From: Halobacteriovoraceae bacterium
GTDB taxonomy: Bacteria > Bdellovibrionota > Bacteriovoracia > Bacteriovoracales > Bacteriovoracaceae
Assembly: GCA_002711995.1 (NCBI GenBank)
Contig: PASN01000018.1
Span: 124,001 to 188,000 of the forward strand
Direction of reading: 5' to 3'
Length of the DNA: 64,000 nucleotides
Below the pieces are notes generated by a model, which worked only from the letters and a program-made list of their open reading frames with translations, was not told where the DNA came from and did no database searches. Each line of letters opens with the position of its first letter. The stretch's first letter is position 1. Below are positions 1 through 9,758 of the stretch, one piece after another. The translations under genes were made by a program, and so were the position numbers.

Positions 1-3000
1 TCTCCAAAAGCAGACCTCACTGGAAATTTGTTCGGAGAGGTAAGCGAACTTCATAAATATCTTGATTTCGAAAGAATTGGAAAGATTGATAAAGGAGTTC
101 TAAAAGCAAGCTTTAAAGCTCAGGGTGATATTTCAAATTATGAAGTGATTACTTCGGCCACAGTAAGTGACTTCAAAAGTGACTTTGCCTATGGAGAAAC
201 TCTTAGTGCCGAATTGAAGGTAACTCCTAATGAATTGACGCTTCTTAAGGCAAGCTTGATAGATGGTAAGCATCAGGCAAAGTTGACCCGACCATTTAAA
301 CTTTTCAATATCAAAAATAAATCTTTGGGTGAAAATAGAATCTATCTTCGTGCTAATGATTTAAAACTCGATAATACGCTTAGATATATTAGAAAGACTT
401 TATCACCTCTAAAAGGAGAACTGTCTGGGGATATAATTGTGGAGTTTGGCCCCGGAAGAGTGCGGTTTTTTAGTGAGAAATCTATAAATGTCTCAAATCT
501 TCGTTTTAAAACCAGACCTGATGCCAAAAAGATCTTGGGGGCCAAGCAGGTAGAGCTAATTAGGCCTGTCTTTTCTATAGTTAAAGGCACGTTTTTCATG
601 AATTCCAATGCAAAGACAAGTAATAGTGAGTTCAAAGTTGTCGGACAGGCATCTAAGGAAGGCATTGACTTCGTGATCAATCAAGGAAGAATCGCTCTTG
701 AAGATTTTGGTCCTTACGCTGGCCTAGACATAAAAGGCAGAGGAGAGTTCAGTCTTATTGCAAGGGGCAAAGGCAAGAACACAGTGTTAAAAATTAAAAC
801 CTCCCTTGAGAACTTTGCCTTTCAAGGATATCGACTTCGTCAGGCGAGGATGAACGTTTTGTTTGATTTTGCCAAGTCTGAGTTGGTGGTTGGCAGCTTA
901 GGAGGCTCTCAGGGCAAGGCTCGTCTTGCTGGAGAGTTAAAGTTAAACTATAAAACCCTGGACATATCTGCTAATGGAAACCTTTCTTCTCAACGCTATA
1001 GCGATGTGAAGGAAATACTTAGACCTTTATTGGGTGACGTTTCTTTTGTACCCTCCAGCCTGTATGGGAAGTGGAACTATGATTTTGTGGTCGGTGGAAA
1101 GGCCACTCTTAATGATTTGAAATTGGAAAGCGTTTTTTCGGGAGAGAATAATTATATATATGACGAAGGCTTTGAGTTCCTAGGGTTTAAGTTGGAGCTA
1201 AAAAACAAAACTCTGTCTCTTAATGAGTTTATCTTGAAAAAATCTACTGGTTTTTTTGAGGGAACCTTGGAGTACGGACTAGGTGCGAAGGCTCTGACGT
1301 ACAATCTTAATGTCTTTAATATTCCAGTGGCCGAGATATCAAACTTTTCTAAAACCCCCTTCGCATTCAATGGCCTGGTGTCTGGAAAGCTTTCAGGAAA
1401 ACGGGTTGAAGGCACTAATAAGGGCACTCTTTCCCTAAGTTTGACTGAAACGAAGCTCGCGGGAAAAGCCTATGATAATTCCAACGTCACTATCAAACTT
1501 GCAGACGATAGCATCGAATACGGCCTGAACTTTTTGGGTCAAGAAGTTGTTTCAAGGGGTGAGGTGTTTATTCGCTCAGGAAAAAGCAGAAGTAAAATCT
1601 TTCTAGAGGTGAACTCCACAGACATTCAAAAACCACTAGGCCTTTTAAAATTTGTTGATCAGGGTTCCCTTCAGGCACAAGGCGCTGTTCAATTGGAATC
1701 GAAGCTTTCATTTGACGGCCTGAGCTTCGATCAAAGTGACTTCTTTGTTAATCTTAAAAGACTCTACTTGGAAAAGGACAAACTTAAGCTTAATTATGCC
1801 AACACCGGTCAACCACAAATCATCGTAAAGAAGGGTGAAATTCAGAGATGGAATATTGAGTTGGGTGGTAGGAGAGTATTCCTAGTGTCAAAAGGCAGTG
1901 GCACTTTAGGCTCTAGTTACGACATTGATAATAAGTTTAAAATTGACGCAAGCATTCTTGAAGTGTTTAACAGTTTGGTGTCAAGCTCCTCAGGCACGAT
2001 TAGAGCAAAGGCTAAGTTTTATAAGAATATCTTTAAAGAGGATTATGAAGCTAAGGTCATAGGCAACGAAATTTCTCTAAGCTCAGACAAGCTTCCGACT
2101 GAAATTTCTAATTCTGATTTTGCAGCGTCTTATAAAAATAAAAAGCTAGACCTCATGAACTTCAAAGCACAGCTTTCTTCAGGGCAGGTGCTGGCAAATG
2201 GCTCCATTATATTCTCAGATTTAACTCCTGATGTTGAACTGAATTTGCGCCTTGTAGAGGCTGGCTTTCCAATATTGAAAAAGTCAAATCTTGTTATTAG
2301 CGGGGACGCAAAACTTACAGGCAATCAGCTGCCTTATTCCTTAACTGGTGAAGTTCAAATTCAAAAACTTTTGATAATGAATGAGATAGCGGATTTCACT
2401 AGAAATAAAAAGGCCACATTTGTTGAAGAGTTCGACTATCTTCCCGAGCAAGTTGAAAATGTAAAAAACAATTTTGTTAACATGAATGTTGATATTTCCA
2501 CAGTTTCGCCCATCCTCATAAACAATTCACTTGCTGATATCGGGCTGATAGGGAGAACTCAGGTTCTAGGTGGAGAAGAGAACTTCAAAATGGTAGGCAA
2601 ACTCTCTTTAGCTCCAAGAACAAACAAGATAACATTTAAAAACAATGAATATCTTCTAACCAAAGCGCAAATATTTTTTGACGAAAGCTCCAAGGTCTCA
2701 AATCCTGAACTTGATATTGCCGCTCATTCAGTAATTAATGACTACAAGGTTAATATAAAGGTTTTCGGACCTGTTGATAACTTTAACTTGGAACTGACCT
2801 CTGAGCCTGCGCTGACTCAAGAGGATGTGTTGTCTTTGATAGCATTCGGATACACCGAAGATTTGTCTTCAAACTTGAGTGATCAAGAAAAAGAGGCAAT
2901 GACACGTGCTGGCGTGGGATCAATCATTTTTGACAGCTTTAAAATTAATGAAACTCTAAAAAATGAATTTGGACTTGAAGTTAACCTGGGAACTGAGATT

Positions 3001-3297
3001 ACCGAAGAAGAGAGAAGCTATCTTTCCAGAGTTAATAATGATTCTGCTGTTGGAAGAGTAAGCTCTGCCACAACGATAGAAGTAAAGAAGAAGCTTAACG
3101 ACGCCATGAATCTTTCAGTGACCAGCACTGTGGGGGGAGGAATTGGCCAGAAGCAATCGATGAACCTAAACTACAATATTAACGAGAAGCTCTCCTTTGA
3201 GGGGGTCTATGAAACTAGAACATCTGACGAGGGCGAGGAAACAATAAACGACTCCTCTCTCGGAGCCGATGTAAAGATAAGGTGGTCGTTCAGGTGA
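1..3297 (+). CDS. tamB: TamB-like translocation and assembly protein (5' end missing)
   Basis: The frame is open from base 1, so this is the C-terminal ~1,098 residues of a larger TamB (DUF490/AsmA-like) protein. TamB spans the periplasm from an inner-membrane anchor and works with an Omp85 protein in outer-membrane assembly and lipid transport. The visible part is almost wholly predicted beta-strand, as in the TamB lipid-binding groove. It ends in the conserved family domain, with SEPALTQEDVLSLIAFG about 150 residues before the end and a final beta-strand ending in WSFR, typical of an outer-membrane-facing terminus. Its stop codon overlaps the GTG start of the Omp85 gene by four bases (GTGA), so the two are translationally coupled. 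The anchor helix cannot be seen. The family assignment is secure; whether transport or protein insertion is the main job here is not. Confidence 0.88.
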   Translation, partial: SPKADLTGNLFGEVSELHKYLDFERIGKIDKGVLKASFKAQGDISNYEVITSATVSDFKSDFAYGETLSAELKVTPNELTLLKASLIDGKHQAKLTRPFKLFNIKNKSLGENRIYLRANDLKLDNTLRYIRKTLSPLKGELSGDIIVEFGPGRVRFFSEKSINVSNLRFKTRPDAKKILGAKQVELIRPVFSIVKGTFFMNSNAKTSNSEFKVVGQASKEGIDFVINQGRIALEDFGPYAGLDIKGRGEFSLIARGKGKNTVLKIKTSLENFAFQGYRLRQARMNVLFDFAKSELVVGSLGGSQGKARLAGELKLNYKTLDISANGNLSSQRYSDVKEILRPLLGDVSFVPSSLYGKWNYDFVVGGKATLNDLKLESVFSGENNYIYDEGFEFLGFKLELKNKTLSLNEFILKKSTGFFEGTLEYGLGAKALTYNLNVFNIPVAEISNFSKTPFAFNGLVSGKLSGKRVEGTNKGTLSLSLTETKLAGKAYDNSNVTIKLADDSIEYGLNFLGQEVVSRGEVFIRSGKSRSKIFLEVNSTDIQKPLGLLKFVDQGSLQAQGAVQLESKLSFDGLSFDQSDFFVNLKRLYLEKDKLKLNYANTGQPQIIVKKGEIQRWNIELGGRRVFLVSKGSGTLGSSYDIDNKFKIDASILEVFNSLVSSSSGTIRAKAKFYKNIFKEDYEAKVIGNEISLSSDKLPTEISNSDFAASYKNKKLDLMNFKAQLSSGQVLANGSIIFSDLTPDVELNLRLVEAGFPILKKSNLVISGDAKLTGNQLPYSLTGEVQIQKLLIMNEIADFTRNKKATFVEEFDYLPEQVENVKNNFVNMNVDISTVSPILINNSLADIGLIGRTQVLGGEENFKMVGKLSLAPRTNKITFKNNEYLLTKAQIFFDESSKVSNPELDIAAHSVINDYKVNIKVFGPVDNFNLELTSEPALTQEDVLSLIAFGYTEDLSSNLSDQEKEAMTRAGVGSIIFDSFKINETLKNEFGLEVNLGTEITEEERSYLSRVNNDSAVGRVSSATTIEVKKKLNDAMNLSVTSTVGGGIGQKQSMNLNYNINEKLSFEGVYETRTSDEGEETINDSSLGADVKIRWSFR

Positions 3298-6080
3298 AGC
3301 CTCTCCTAATCGTTGTTTTATTTTTGTTCAGTTTGGCTTCTCATGCAGAGGAGATTGAAGTGAAGACCGTCAATCTGACCTGCAAGAAAGATGAAAACTG
3401 CTCTGAAATGTACGACACTTTTAAGCACCTTGCTAGAGTGTATGAAAGTATCAAGCACCTAAAACGCACCGTTCAGTTGTATGCTTTGAATGAGGGCATT
3501 TACGCTTTTGAGTATAATGTTATAAAAGAGCAAGAGGGCCTTTCCGTTAATATTGAGCTCGGAGTCAAAAAAGTTCTGCTTGATTATGACACCAACATCA
3601 TTGGCGATGACTATGGCATTGAACTTCCGACAATTCTTCCCGTTAGAGAAATGGAATTTTTGGATGACAAGCTCTTGTTGAAATCAAAACTACTGCTTCA
3701 GGAAGTGATCCAAAGCCAAGGGTTTCCAGACGTAAAAATTAATTATGCCTTTAAAGAGGAAGATGAAGGAGTTAGCCTGGAAATAAATATTCTTCCCGGC
3801 CCGCCTGTTGTTGTGAATGAAATTCAAATTTCATCAGATTCCGAGTTTTTAAAAGCAGTTGGCAAGCGAATGCTTAGCAGGTTTAAAGGTGAAAACTATC
3901 ACCTCCAAGAAGTAAAGAACACATTGGAAGAGCTCAGACAACTCTATATAGAATATGGGTATTATTTAGCAGAAATCTCATTGGATAGTGAGGCAATGGG
4001 TGGAAGAAAAATGAAGCTTAATGTGGCCATAAAGAGCAATGAGCTTCATGTGTTTAAGGTCGATGGAAATCAATTCTTTAATACAACAAAAATAAAAGAA
4101 CTATTGGAAAACACTGTCCTTGGCTTTAAAAGAAAGCTTTCAACGGATTCTGTCTCCCAAAGCGTAAAGGGACTATACGCAGAGGCCGGCTTTACTAAAG
4201 CCGATGTGGAGACCCAGTTGGAGAGCTATAAAAATATCAATGGCGAGAAAGTAAATTTCTACAAGATTAAAATTGATGAAAACATCAGAACCAAGATTCA
4301 GAGCATTGAATTCAATGGAAATAGTGTTTTAAGTTCGAAAAGGCTCAGGGCCTTGTTTTTTAAAGAGGCTCCGTCTGTAGTTAAGACAGGTTTCTTTCAG
4401 CAAGAATACGTTAATAGCTTTACCTCTCTTCTGAGAAAAGAATACATCATAAGGGGCTATGTTAATGTCCTCGTGGAGGATCCCCGCCTAAATCTTGTAA
4501 ACGGAAAGGTCTATATAACCTATAGGTTGCGTGAAGGTGTGAAGGCCGTAGTGGAAAAGCTTACAATAAAAGGTGTAGGTGAAGATCTTGAACAAGAATT
4601 GATTTCAATGCTTACTAATACAGAAAAAAAGTTCTTCAACCCAACAACCTTTAAGACTGATCTGGAAATGATAGAGAATAGGTTGAGACAAAAAGGCTTC
4701 TACTACGCATCGATCAAGAACAAAAACAGTGGAAATATCGTTCGCTATAAAAATGAAAACTCGAATGTTTTAATAAACATTGAAATTGATTTGGATAAAG
4801 TCTTTTACGTGGACCAAGTAATTATTGTGGGCAATAGAAAAACAAGAACGAAGCTCATCAGGCGGGAGTTGGAGTTAAAGAGTGGGGATGTTGTCACGAG
4901 GGAGGCGATTCAACAATCCCAAACAAACCTTTTAGGGCTTAATATTTTTGCTAGTGTTCTTATAGAGCCGATACCAAACAGAGCAAACACTGCTGACATA
5001 CTTGTCAGTGTGCGGGAGAAAGATTTTGGCATAATAGAGATAGCCCCAGGGGTAAGAACGGATATAGGACTAAAGCTTTCAACAAATGTGACCTATAACA
5101 ATCTGGATGGAATGAATAAACGAATTTCATTTAAAGGTCAGGTTAACAAAAGATTTAATCTTAACAGCTTGGATGAAAGAAGAAGAGAGGAATCCAGCTC
5201 TCTTATAGAGTACGATTTGGCCGTCGATTATGCAGAGAACCATATATTTAACTCTGATGTCGATTTTAGCTCGTCTATTTCATCATCAAGAAGAAGGTTT
5301 TTTTCTTTTGACGCTGATATTAGAAGAATCAACTACACTATAAATAAGGACTTCACTCCGTGGTTTTCCGCTTCTTTAAGGCAGCAGTTTGAAAATATTG
5401 AACAGTTTGATGCTTCCGTCGAGAGAGAAGAAGGCACCTTCAGAATTGGCTCTATTACACCAAGCGTAACCTTTGATTTTAGAGATAATAGGATAAACCC
5501 AATCTCCGGTTCTTGGTTTAACCTTTCAATGGAAACTGCAAATCCTGCCCTTTTTAGCCAAGATGATGAAGAGCTCACTATTAATTATTACAAAGTAATT
5601 TCAAGAAATAGGTTTTATGTCCCAATGGGTCTTGGAACATTTGCAATATCCTTAGCTGCCGGCATGCAGGAAAACTTGGCCAAAGAGGATGGATATATCC
5701 CTAATATCAAGGTTTTCCGTCTAAACGGTGTGGATGTTGTTCGCGGCTATGAAGATGATGAAATTAATAGGCTGCCAAGTGGAATGGATATTAGCGAAGT
5801 CCAAGTCGACAATAAGGCGTACATGGCCGTTCTCAAATTGGAACCTAGGTTCTTTATTAGTGATACATCAATGTTTGGGGTGTTTTATGACACTGGGCGC
5901 GTATTTGTAGACTCCTATGACACTTCAGAATTAAGATCTTCAGTTGGTTTCACTTTCAAATATCTCACACCGGTTGGATCTTTAGATTTTGACTATGGTA
6001 TAAAACTCTTGAGAAAAAAGGACGAAAGTGGTAGTCTTGAGAGCCCTGGAAGGCTTCATGTGTCAATTGGCTTCTTCTAA
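3294..6080 (+). CDS. tamA: Omp85-family outer-membrane assembly protein, TamA/BamA-like
   Basis: This is an outer-membrane beta-barrel insertase of the Omp85 family. I place the start at the GTG at 3294, because it overlaps the tamB stop and begins a clean signal peptide (MKPLLIVVLFLFSLASHA). After it come repeated POTRA-like units, clearest near residues 250-330, 330-415, 415-500 and 505-580, with one or two more before them. A 16-strand-type barrel follows from about 580 to the end. The barrel holds the Omp85 lid-lock motif as VVRGY (near 5736-5750). The protein is 928 residues, much longer than E. coli TamA (about 577), because of the extra POTRA repeats. Its position next to tamB argues for a TamA role, but length and POTRA number are more BamA-like. 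No terminator separates it clearly from rplM. Confidence 0.85.
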   Translation: MKPLLIVVLFLFSLASHAEEIEVKTVNLTCKKDENCSEMYDTFKHLARVYESIKHLKRTVQLYALNEGIYAFEYNVIKEQEGLSVNIELGVKKVLLDYDTNIIGDDYGIELPTILPVREMEFLDDKLLLKSKLLLQEVIQSQGFPDVKINYAFKEEDEGVSLEINILPGPPVVVNEIQISSDSEFLKAVGKRMLSRFKGENYHLQEVKNTLEELRQLYIEYGYYLAEISLDSEAMGGRKMKLNVAIKSNELHVFKVDGNQFFNTTKIKELLENTVLGFKRKLSTDSVSQSVKGLYAEAGFTKADVETQLESYKNINGEKVNFYKIKIDENIRTKIQSIEFNGNSVLSSKRLRALFFKEAPSVVKTGFFQQEYVNSFTSLLRKEYIIRGYVNVLVEDPRLNLVNGKVYITYRLREGVKAVVEKLTIKGVGEDLEQELISMLTNTEKKFFNPTTFKTDLEMIENRLRQKGFYYASIKNKNSGNIVRYKNENSNVLINIEIDLDKVFYVDQVIIVGNRKTRTKLIRRELELKSGDVVTREAIQQSQTNLLGLNIFASVLIEPIPNRANTADILVSVREKDFGIIEIAPGVRTDIGLKLSTNVTYNNLDGMNKRISFKGQVNKRFNLNSLDERRREESSSLIEYDLAVDYAENHIFNSDVDFSSSISSSRRRFFSFDADIRRINYTINKDFTPWFSASLRQQFENIEQFDASVEREEGTFRIGSITPSVTFDFRDNRINPISGSWFNLSMETANPALFSQDDEELTINYYKVISRNRFYVPMGLGTFAISLAAGMQENLAKEDGYIPNIKVFRLNGVDVVRGYEDDEINRLPSGMDISEVQVDNKAYMAVLKLEPRFFISDTSMFGVFYDTGRVFVDSYDTSELRSSVGFTFKYLTPVGSLDFDYGIKLLRKKDESGSLESPGRLHVSIGFF

Positions 6081-6120
6081 TCCCCGTTCAGAAGAAGGCA
6101 AGTAATTATGGTAGGCAATC

Positions 6121-6156
6121 TTGACATCTGAGCCCAGAGGCCGCTATGAATAGCGG
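6121..6156 (+). promoter_or_regulatory. Candidate rplM promoter and leader hairpin
   Basis: A perfect -35 TTGACA (6121-6126) is followed after 18 bases by TATGAA (6145-6150), a weak -10. The same place holds a perfect inverted repeat, CCGCTA-TGAA-TAGCGG (6141-6156), 31 bases before the L13 start. The repeat could be an operator, or a leader hairpin of the kind used in ribosomal-protein autoregulation if transcription starts further upstream. I cannot choose between these. Confidence 0.45.
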
Positions 6157-6186
6157 GAATTTTCAACCGTATTTAAAGGAAATGGT

Positions 6187-6630
6187 ATGTATACTCAAAA
6201 ATCTTTCGTAGCTAGAAAGGAAGACGCCGATAAGAAATGGTGGGTTATTGACGCTACAGACGTTGTAGTTGGTAGATTAGCCTCCGAAGTGGCAACATTG
6301 TTAAGGGGAAAGCACAAGCCAACTTTTACTCCAAACCAAGAGTGTGGGGATTTTGTTGTTGTGACTAACGCGGATAAAATCAGATTTACTGGTGATAAGC
6401 TTAATAAGAAAAATTATTACTGGCACACTGGTTTCATCGGTGGAATCAAGAGCAAAACTGCTCGTGAAATGATGGAAAAAACTCCTGATAGAGTTGTTTC
6501 TGAAGCTGTTAAAGGCATGCTTCCAAAAACTTCTTTAGGTAGAAAGCAATTAACCAAGTTAAAAGTTTTCGCTGGAGCTGAACATTCTCACGAAGCTCAA
6601 AAACCAGAAAAATACGAAATTAACGGTTAA
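6187..6630 (+). CDS. rplM: Ribosomal protein L13 (uL13)
   Basis: This is the 147-residue large-subunit ribosomal protein L13, at the usual family length. Typical phrases are WWVIDATDVVVGRLAS near the N-terminus and HTGFIGGIKS in the centre, followed by the MLPKTSLGRKQLTKLKVF segment. Those contact 23S rRNA in other bacteria. The start is preceded by an AAAGGAAA ribosome-binding site. It forms the universally conserved pair with rpsI 13 bases downstream, and both end at a shared terminator. Confidence 0.98.
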   Translation: MYTQKSFVARKEDADKKWWVIDATDVVVGRLASEVATLLRGKHKPTFTPNQECGDFVVVTNADKIRFTGDKLNKKNYYWHTGFIGGIKSKTAREMMEKTPDRVVSEAVKGMLPKTSLGRKQLTKLKVFAGAEHSHEAQKPEKYEING

Positions 6631-6643
6631 TAAGGAATAAATT

Positions 6644-7045
6644 ATGGCTAAGGGAAAAACTTATTTAGGTCATGCTGTTGGTAGAAGAAAATCTTCAATA
6701 GCTAGAGTATATGTAGCTGAAGGCACAGGAAAAATCACTGTTAACAAAAGAGAGCTAACAGATTATTTTCCAAAGGCAACATCAAGATATGTTGTTGAGC
6801 AACCTTTCAAGCTTTTAGAGCTTGGTGACAAGTATGATGTAAACATCAATGTAAAAGGTGGCGGGATTACTGGTCAAGCTGGTGCAATTAGACTTGGAAT
6901 TGCTAGAGTTTTGGCTGCTCTTAACGACGGAAACAGATCTCCACTTAAAGCTGCTGGATTTCTTACTAGAGACGCTAGAAAGGTCGAAAGAAAGAAGTAC
7001 GGTCTTGCTGGTGCCAGAAGATCTTACCAATTCTCGAAAAGATAA
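6644..7045 (+). CDS. rpsI: Ribosomal protein S9 (uS9)
   Basis: This is the 133-residue small-subunit protein S9. The N-terminal GRRKSSIARVY, the central GGGITGQAGAIRLGIARVL and the basic C-terminal tail ending YQFSKR are diagnostic; the tail reaches the ribosomal P site. An AAGGA ribosome-binding site lies before the ATG. It is co-transcribed with rplM, and a strong terminator follows 25 bases after the stop. Confidence 0.98.
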   Translation: MAKGKTYLGHAVGRRKSSIARVYVAEGTGKITVNKRELTDYFPKATSRYVVEQPFKLLELGDKYDVNINVKGGGITGQAGAIRLGIARVLAALNDGNRSPLKAAGFLTRDARKVERKKYGLAGARRSYQFSKR

Positions 7046-7070
7046 TATCATTCAATATATCTTTTATATC

Positions 7071-7101
7071 AAGGCCCGCCTTTTTGGTGGGCCTTTTTTT
7101 T
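7071..7101 (+). terminator. Rho-independent terminator of rplM-rpsI
   Basis: A ten-pair stem (AAGGCCCGCC with GGTGGGCCTT, one G-T pair) with a five-T loop is followed by a run of eight T. It ends 13 bases before the next start codon. Confidence 0.93.
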
Positions 7102-7114
7102 GGTATAAAGACCT

Positions 7115-9682
7115 ATGAGTGAAAATGTTATTCGCATAAGAGGCGCAAGGGTTAACAACCTAAAATCAATAGACATAGACCTGCCAACCAAGGCCATAAC
7201 CTGTTTTGGAGGGCCATCTGGATCAGGTAAGACTTCCTTGGCTTTCCACACGGTCTACAATGAATCAAAAAGACGATTTTTAAATTCATTCCCAAATTAT
7301 TTGAAGTTTTTTTCAGACCGACCAGCTCCTGTCGATGTTGATGAGATTTTTCCGGTTCTTCCGGTATTTGGCCTTCCCCAGATTAATCCAGTTATGGGCA
7401 CACGCTCAGTAATTGCGGATACAATGAGGCTTAGTGAGATCTTCCAAAATCTATATTTTCATCACGCTAATGAATACTGTCCGGAACACATGATTCCCTT
7501 GGAAAGGCTAAGCTTTGCACAAGTCTTAGAAACTCCTCTTAGTGAGTACGATGAAGGAGCGAAGTTTCATTTAGCGATATCAAGATCAGACTTCTTAAAG
7601 TTCTTTTCAAACGCTCCATACCCTTCAAGATCATTTGGAGAGAAGATTAAAGACTTTGAGGCCTCGGACCCTTATTGGGAAATTCTGAGGTTTAAAAAGA
7701 AAAACATTTCCAAACTCGATCAGAAGCTTATCCCTTATCTTGAGAAAGAAATCGATATCTATTTAATAGACGAGGCCAATAACATCTCGAAAACTCCGGT
7801 TGTTAAACAAAAAATATGCCCTAAATGTCATAGGGGAGGGCTTGTTGCCAAGAGTCCCGCTAACTTTACCGCTTTCAATGCTCTTGGTGCTTGTGGAAAA
7901 TGCAATGGCTTCGGAGCAACACTAGAGTACGATAAAGAAAAGCTGGTGGATAATAAAATCTCAGTTAAAGATGGAGGGGTTAAATTTCTAGAGTACAAAC
8001 GCTTTTCCCAAGAATATAAAGACCTGATTCGTGTGCTTAAAGCGCAGAAAATCTCAACCACAAAACCAATAGCTGAGCTTCCCGGCTCCTTCTGGGATAT
8101 TTTATATAAAGGTAAAAGTAGCTACTGTGGACTAAACGCTCTCTTTGATTGGCTTGAAACTAAAAAGTACAAACCAAGTGTTCGAATATTTGTGAGGGGC
8201 AAGCAAAAAGAGGTTAGTTGCAACACTTGCCAGGGCACTAGAATATCACCAGAGGTGGAGCACTTTTATCTTGAAGAAGAGACTTCTTTCTATGATCTCT
8301 GGAAGATGGATCTCTCGGAAGTTTACGATTATTTCTGCTCATTTGATCAAAGGGCAATGTCAAAAGACTTTAGATTGTTGCTAAAGTCGCTAATCAACAT
8401 TCTGGAGACGGCGATTGGAATAGGACTTGGTCATTTGAAGCTTACTCGCAAGGTGAAATCTGTTTCAGCAGGTGAGTACCAGCGATTACTCCTCTTAAAA
8501 CATCTGTCCTATGAGGGAACTGGAGCGTTGTTTATCTTTGATGAACCTAGTCTCGGTTTAAGTGAAAAAGAGAAAGAGAAGCTCTTTAAGGGACTAAAGA
8601 ACCTTGTCTCTCAAGGCAATACTGTCTTTCTGATTGATCACTCGGAGTACTTTCATAAACGAAGTGACCGTTTTGTCTTTATAGGTCCTGAATCAGGAAG
8701 CCGTGGCGGGGAAGTCCTTTTTAATGGCAGCTATAAAGACTTTGTTGGAAAGCATCCATTTAAGATTGAAATATCCCCTCTAAATTCAAACAAAAGGGAG
8801 AGGATCAAAGTCGAAGAACCTAACGTTTACGGTAAGACTTTTTCTGACTTTAAGCTTCCTTTGAACGAGATTACTTGGGTCAAAGGCGCTTCTGGCAGTG
8901 GAAAAACAGCAAGAATAATTAATGTTTTAGCTAGTGAGCTATATTACCGCGCTTATGGCCAGTCCCTAGATGTGACCAAAGGCACTGCAAAATCCATTAA
9001 CTCTGACCAGGCAATTCAAGACGTTTTTGTGGTGGACGCCAACCTTAACCGATACACATCTAGATCCACGTTCGGCTCTATGACAGACATGTTCTCCATT
9101 GTTAGAAAGCATTTCTTGAAGACACCCACTGCGAAATCCATGGGTCTTAAAGAGGGTCATTTGTCTCCAAACTCAGCGCTTGGGCATTGCCCTGCATGTG
9201 AGGGACGGGGGTATAAAGTCGTGGAGATGCAATTTTTAGAGGATATCATTATTGAATGTGAAGACTGCAAAGGCCTTAAGCTTAAACCTGTGTATGCGTC
9301 TTTATCTGACGGAGAAATGACCGTTGCTCAGGCCTACTCCATGCCAATAAGTGAAGTGGTTAAAAAGATAAAGCTAACTCCAAAGTACAGAAGAATAAAT
9401 GAATACCTTAAAATCCTAAAGCTTGATTACCTGTCCCTGGATAGAGCGGTGAACTCACTATCTGGTGGAGAAAGGCAAAGGTTGTACCTTTTAAGCCAGC
9501 TTCAAAAAGAGATCTATAACTCATTCTTGGTGTTTGAGAATCTATCATTTGGCCTCTCTAGAAGAGAGCTGCAAGCAGTTAGCCTCTTTCTTCAAAAGCT
9601 TACATCTCAAAACAATACTATTGTCCTTATCGATCAAAACGACTTCTATAAGCATGTTGCTAGCCACACGCTAGAGTTTTAA
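7115..9682 (+). CDS. UvrA-like ABC ATPase with a degenerate second ATP site
   Basis: This 855-residue protein has the whole UvrA plan: two ABC ATPase halves with zinc modules. The first half has Walker A GPSGSGKT (33-40), a C235/C238-C260/C263 zinc module, another CxxC (369/372), signature SAGEYQ (451-456), Walker B FIFDEP and an H-loop His509. The second half has Walker A GASGSGKT (591-598), zinc cysteines 692/695 and 715/718, and signature SGGERQ (783-788). Its Walker B, however, is FLVFEN (804-809): the Asp is Glu808 and the catalytic Glu is Asn809. The H-loop His is Gln841. It is shorter than housekeeping UvrA (about 940 residues), so I read it as a UvrA paralogue, perhaps for DNA damage recognition or drug tolerance, and not the repair-pathway uvrA itself. 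It stands alone, with no uvrB nearby. Confidence 0.85.
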   Translation: MSENVIRIRGARVNNLKSIDIDLPTKAITCFGGPSGSGKTSLAFHTVYNESKRRFLNSFPNYLKFFSDRPAPVDVDEIFPVLPVFGLPQINPVMGTRSVIADTMRLSEIFQNLYFHHANEYCPEHMIPLERLSFAQVLETPLSEYDEGAKFHLAISRSDFLKFFSNAPYPSRSFGEKIKDFEASDPYWEILRFKKKNISKLDQKLIPYLEKEIDIYLIDEANNISKTPVVKQKICPKCHRGGLVAKSPANFTAFNALGACGKCNGFGATLEYDKEKLVDNKISVKDGGVKFLEYKRFSQEYKDLIRVLKAQKISTTKPIAELPGSFWDILYKGKSSYCGLNALFDWLETKKYKPSVRIFVRGKQKEVSCNTCQGTRISPEVEHFYLEEETSFYDLWKMDLSEVYDYFCSFDQRAMSKDFRLLLKSLINILETAIGIGLGHLKLTRKVKSVSAGEYQRLLLLKHLSYEGTGALFIFDEPSLGLSEKEKEKLFKGLKNLVSQGNTVFLIDHSEYFHKRSDRFVFIGPESGSRGGEVLFNGSYKDFVGKHPFKIEISPLNSNKRERIKVEEPNVYGKTFSDFKLPLNEITWVKGASGSGKTARIINVLASELYYRAYGQSLDVTKGTAKSINSDQAIQDVFVVDANLNRYTSRSTFGSMTDMFSIVRKHFLKTPTAKSMGLKEGHLSPNSALGHCPACEGRGYKVVEMQFLEDIIIECEDCKGLKLKPVYASLSDGEMTVAQAYSMPISEVVKKIKLTPKYRRINEYLKILKLDYLSLDRAVNSLSGGERQRLYLLSQLQKEIYNSFLVFENLSFGLSRRELQAVSLFLQKLTSQNNTIVLIDQNDFYKHVASHTLEF

Positions 9683-9690
9683 GAAGAAGA

Positions 9691-9754
9691 ACCCCAAAGT
9701 TCAAGATTGCTCAAGTTTTAGCCGAATAGTTAGTGGAGACTGGTACTTTGGGGT
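9691..9754 (+). repeat. Long-range inverted repeat covering a ribosome-binding site
   Basis: ACCCCAAAGT (9691-9700) is perfectly complementary to ACTTTGGGGT (9745-9754), with 44 bases between. The right arm includes the GGGG that would serve as ribosome-binding site for the ATG at 9759. A TTT tail follows, so it could also be a weak terminator for the UvrA-like gene. Confidence 0.55.
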
Positions 9755-9758
9755 TTTC

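Noticed and set aside
6197-6240. GCCGATAA-like sequence near 6224 (possible sigma-28 -10)
   Set aside because: It lies inside rplM coding Ala-Asp-Lys, and there is no TAAA at 15-16 bases upstream.
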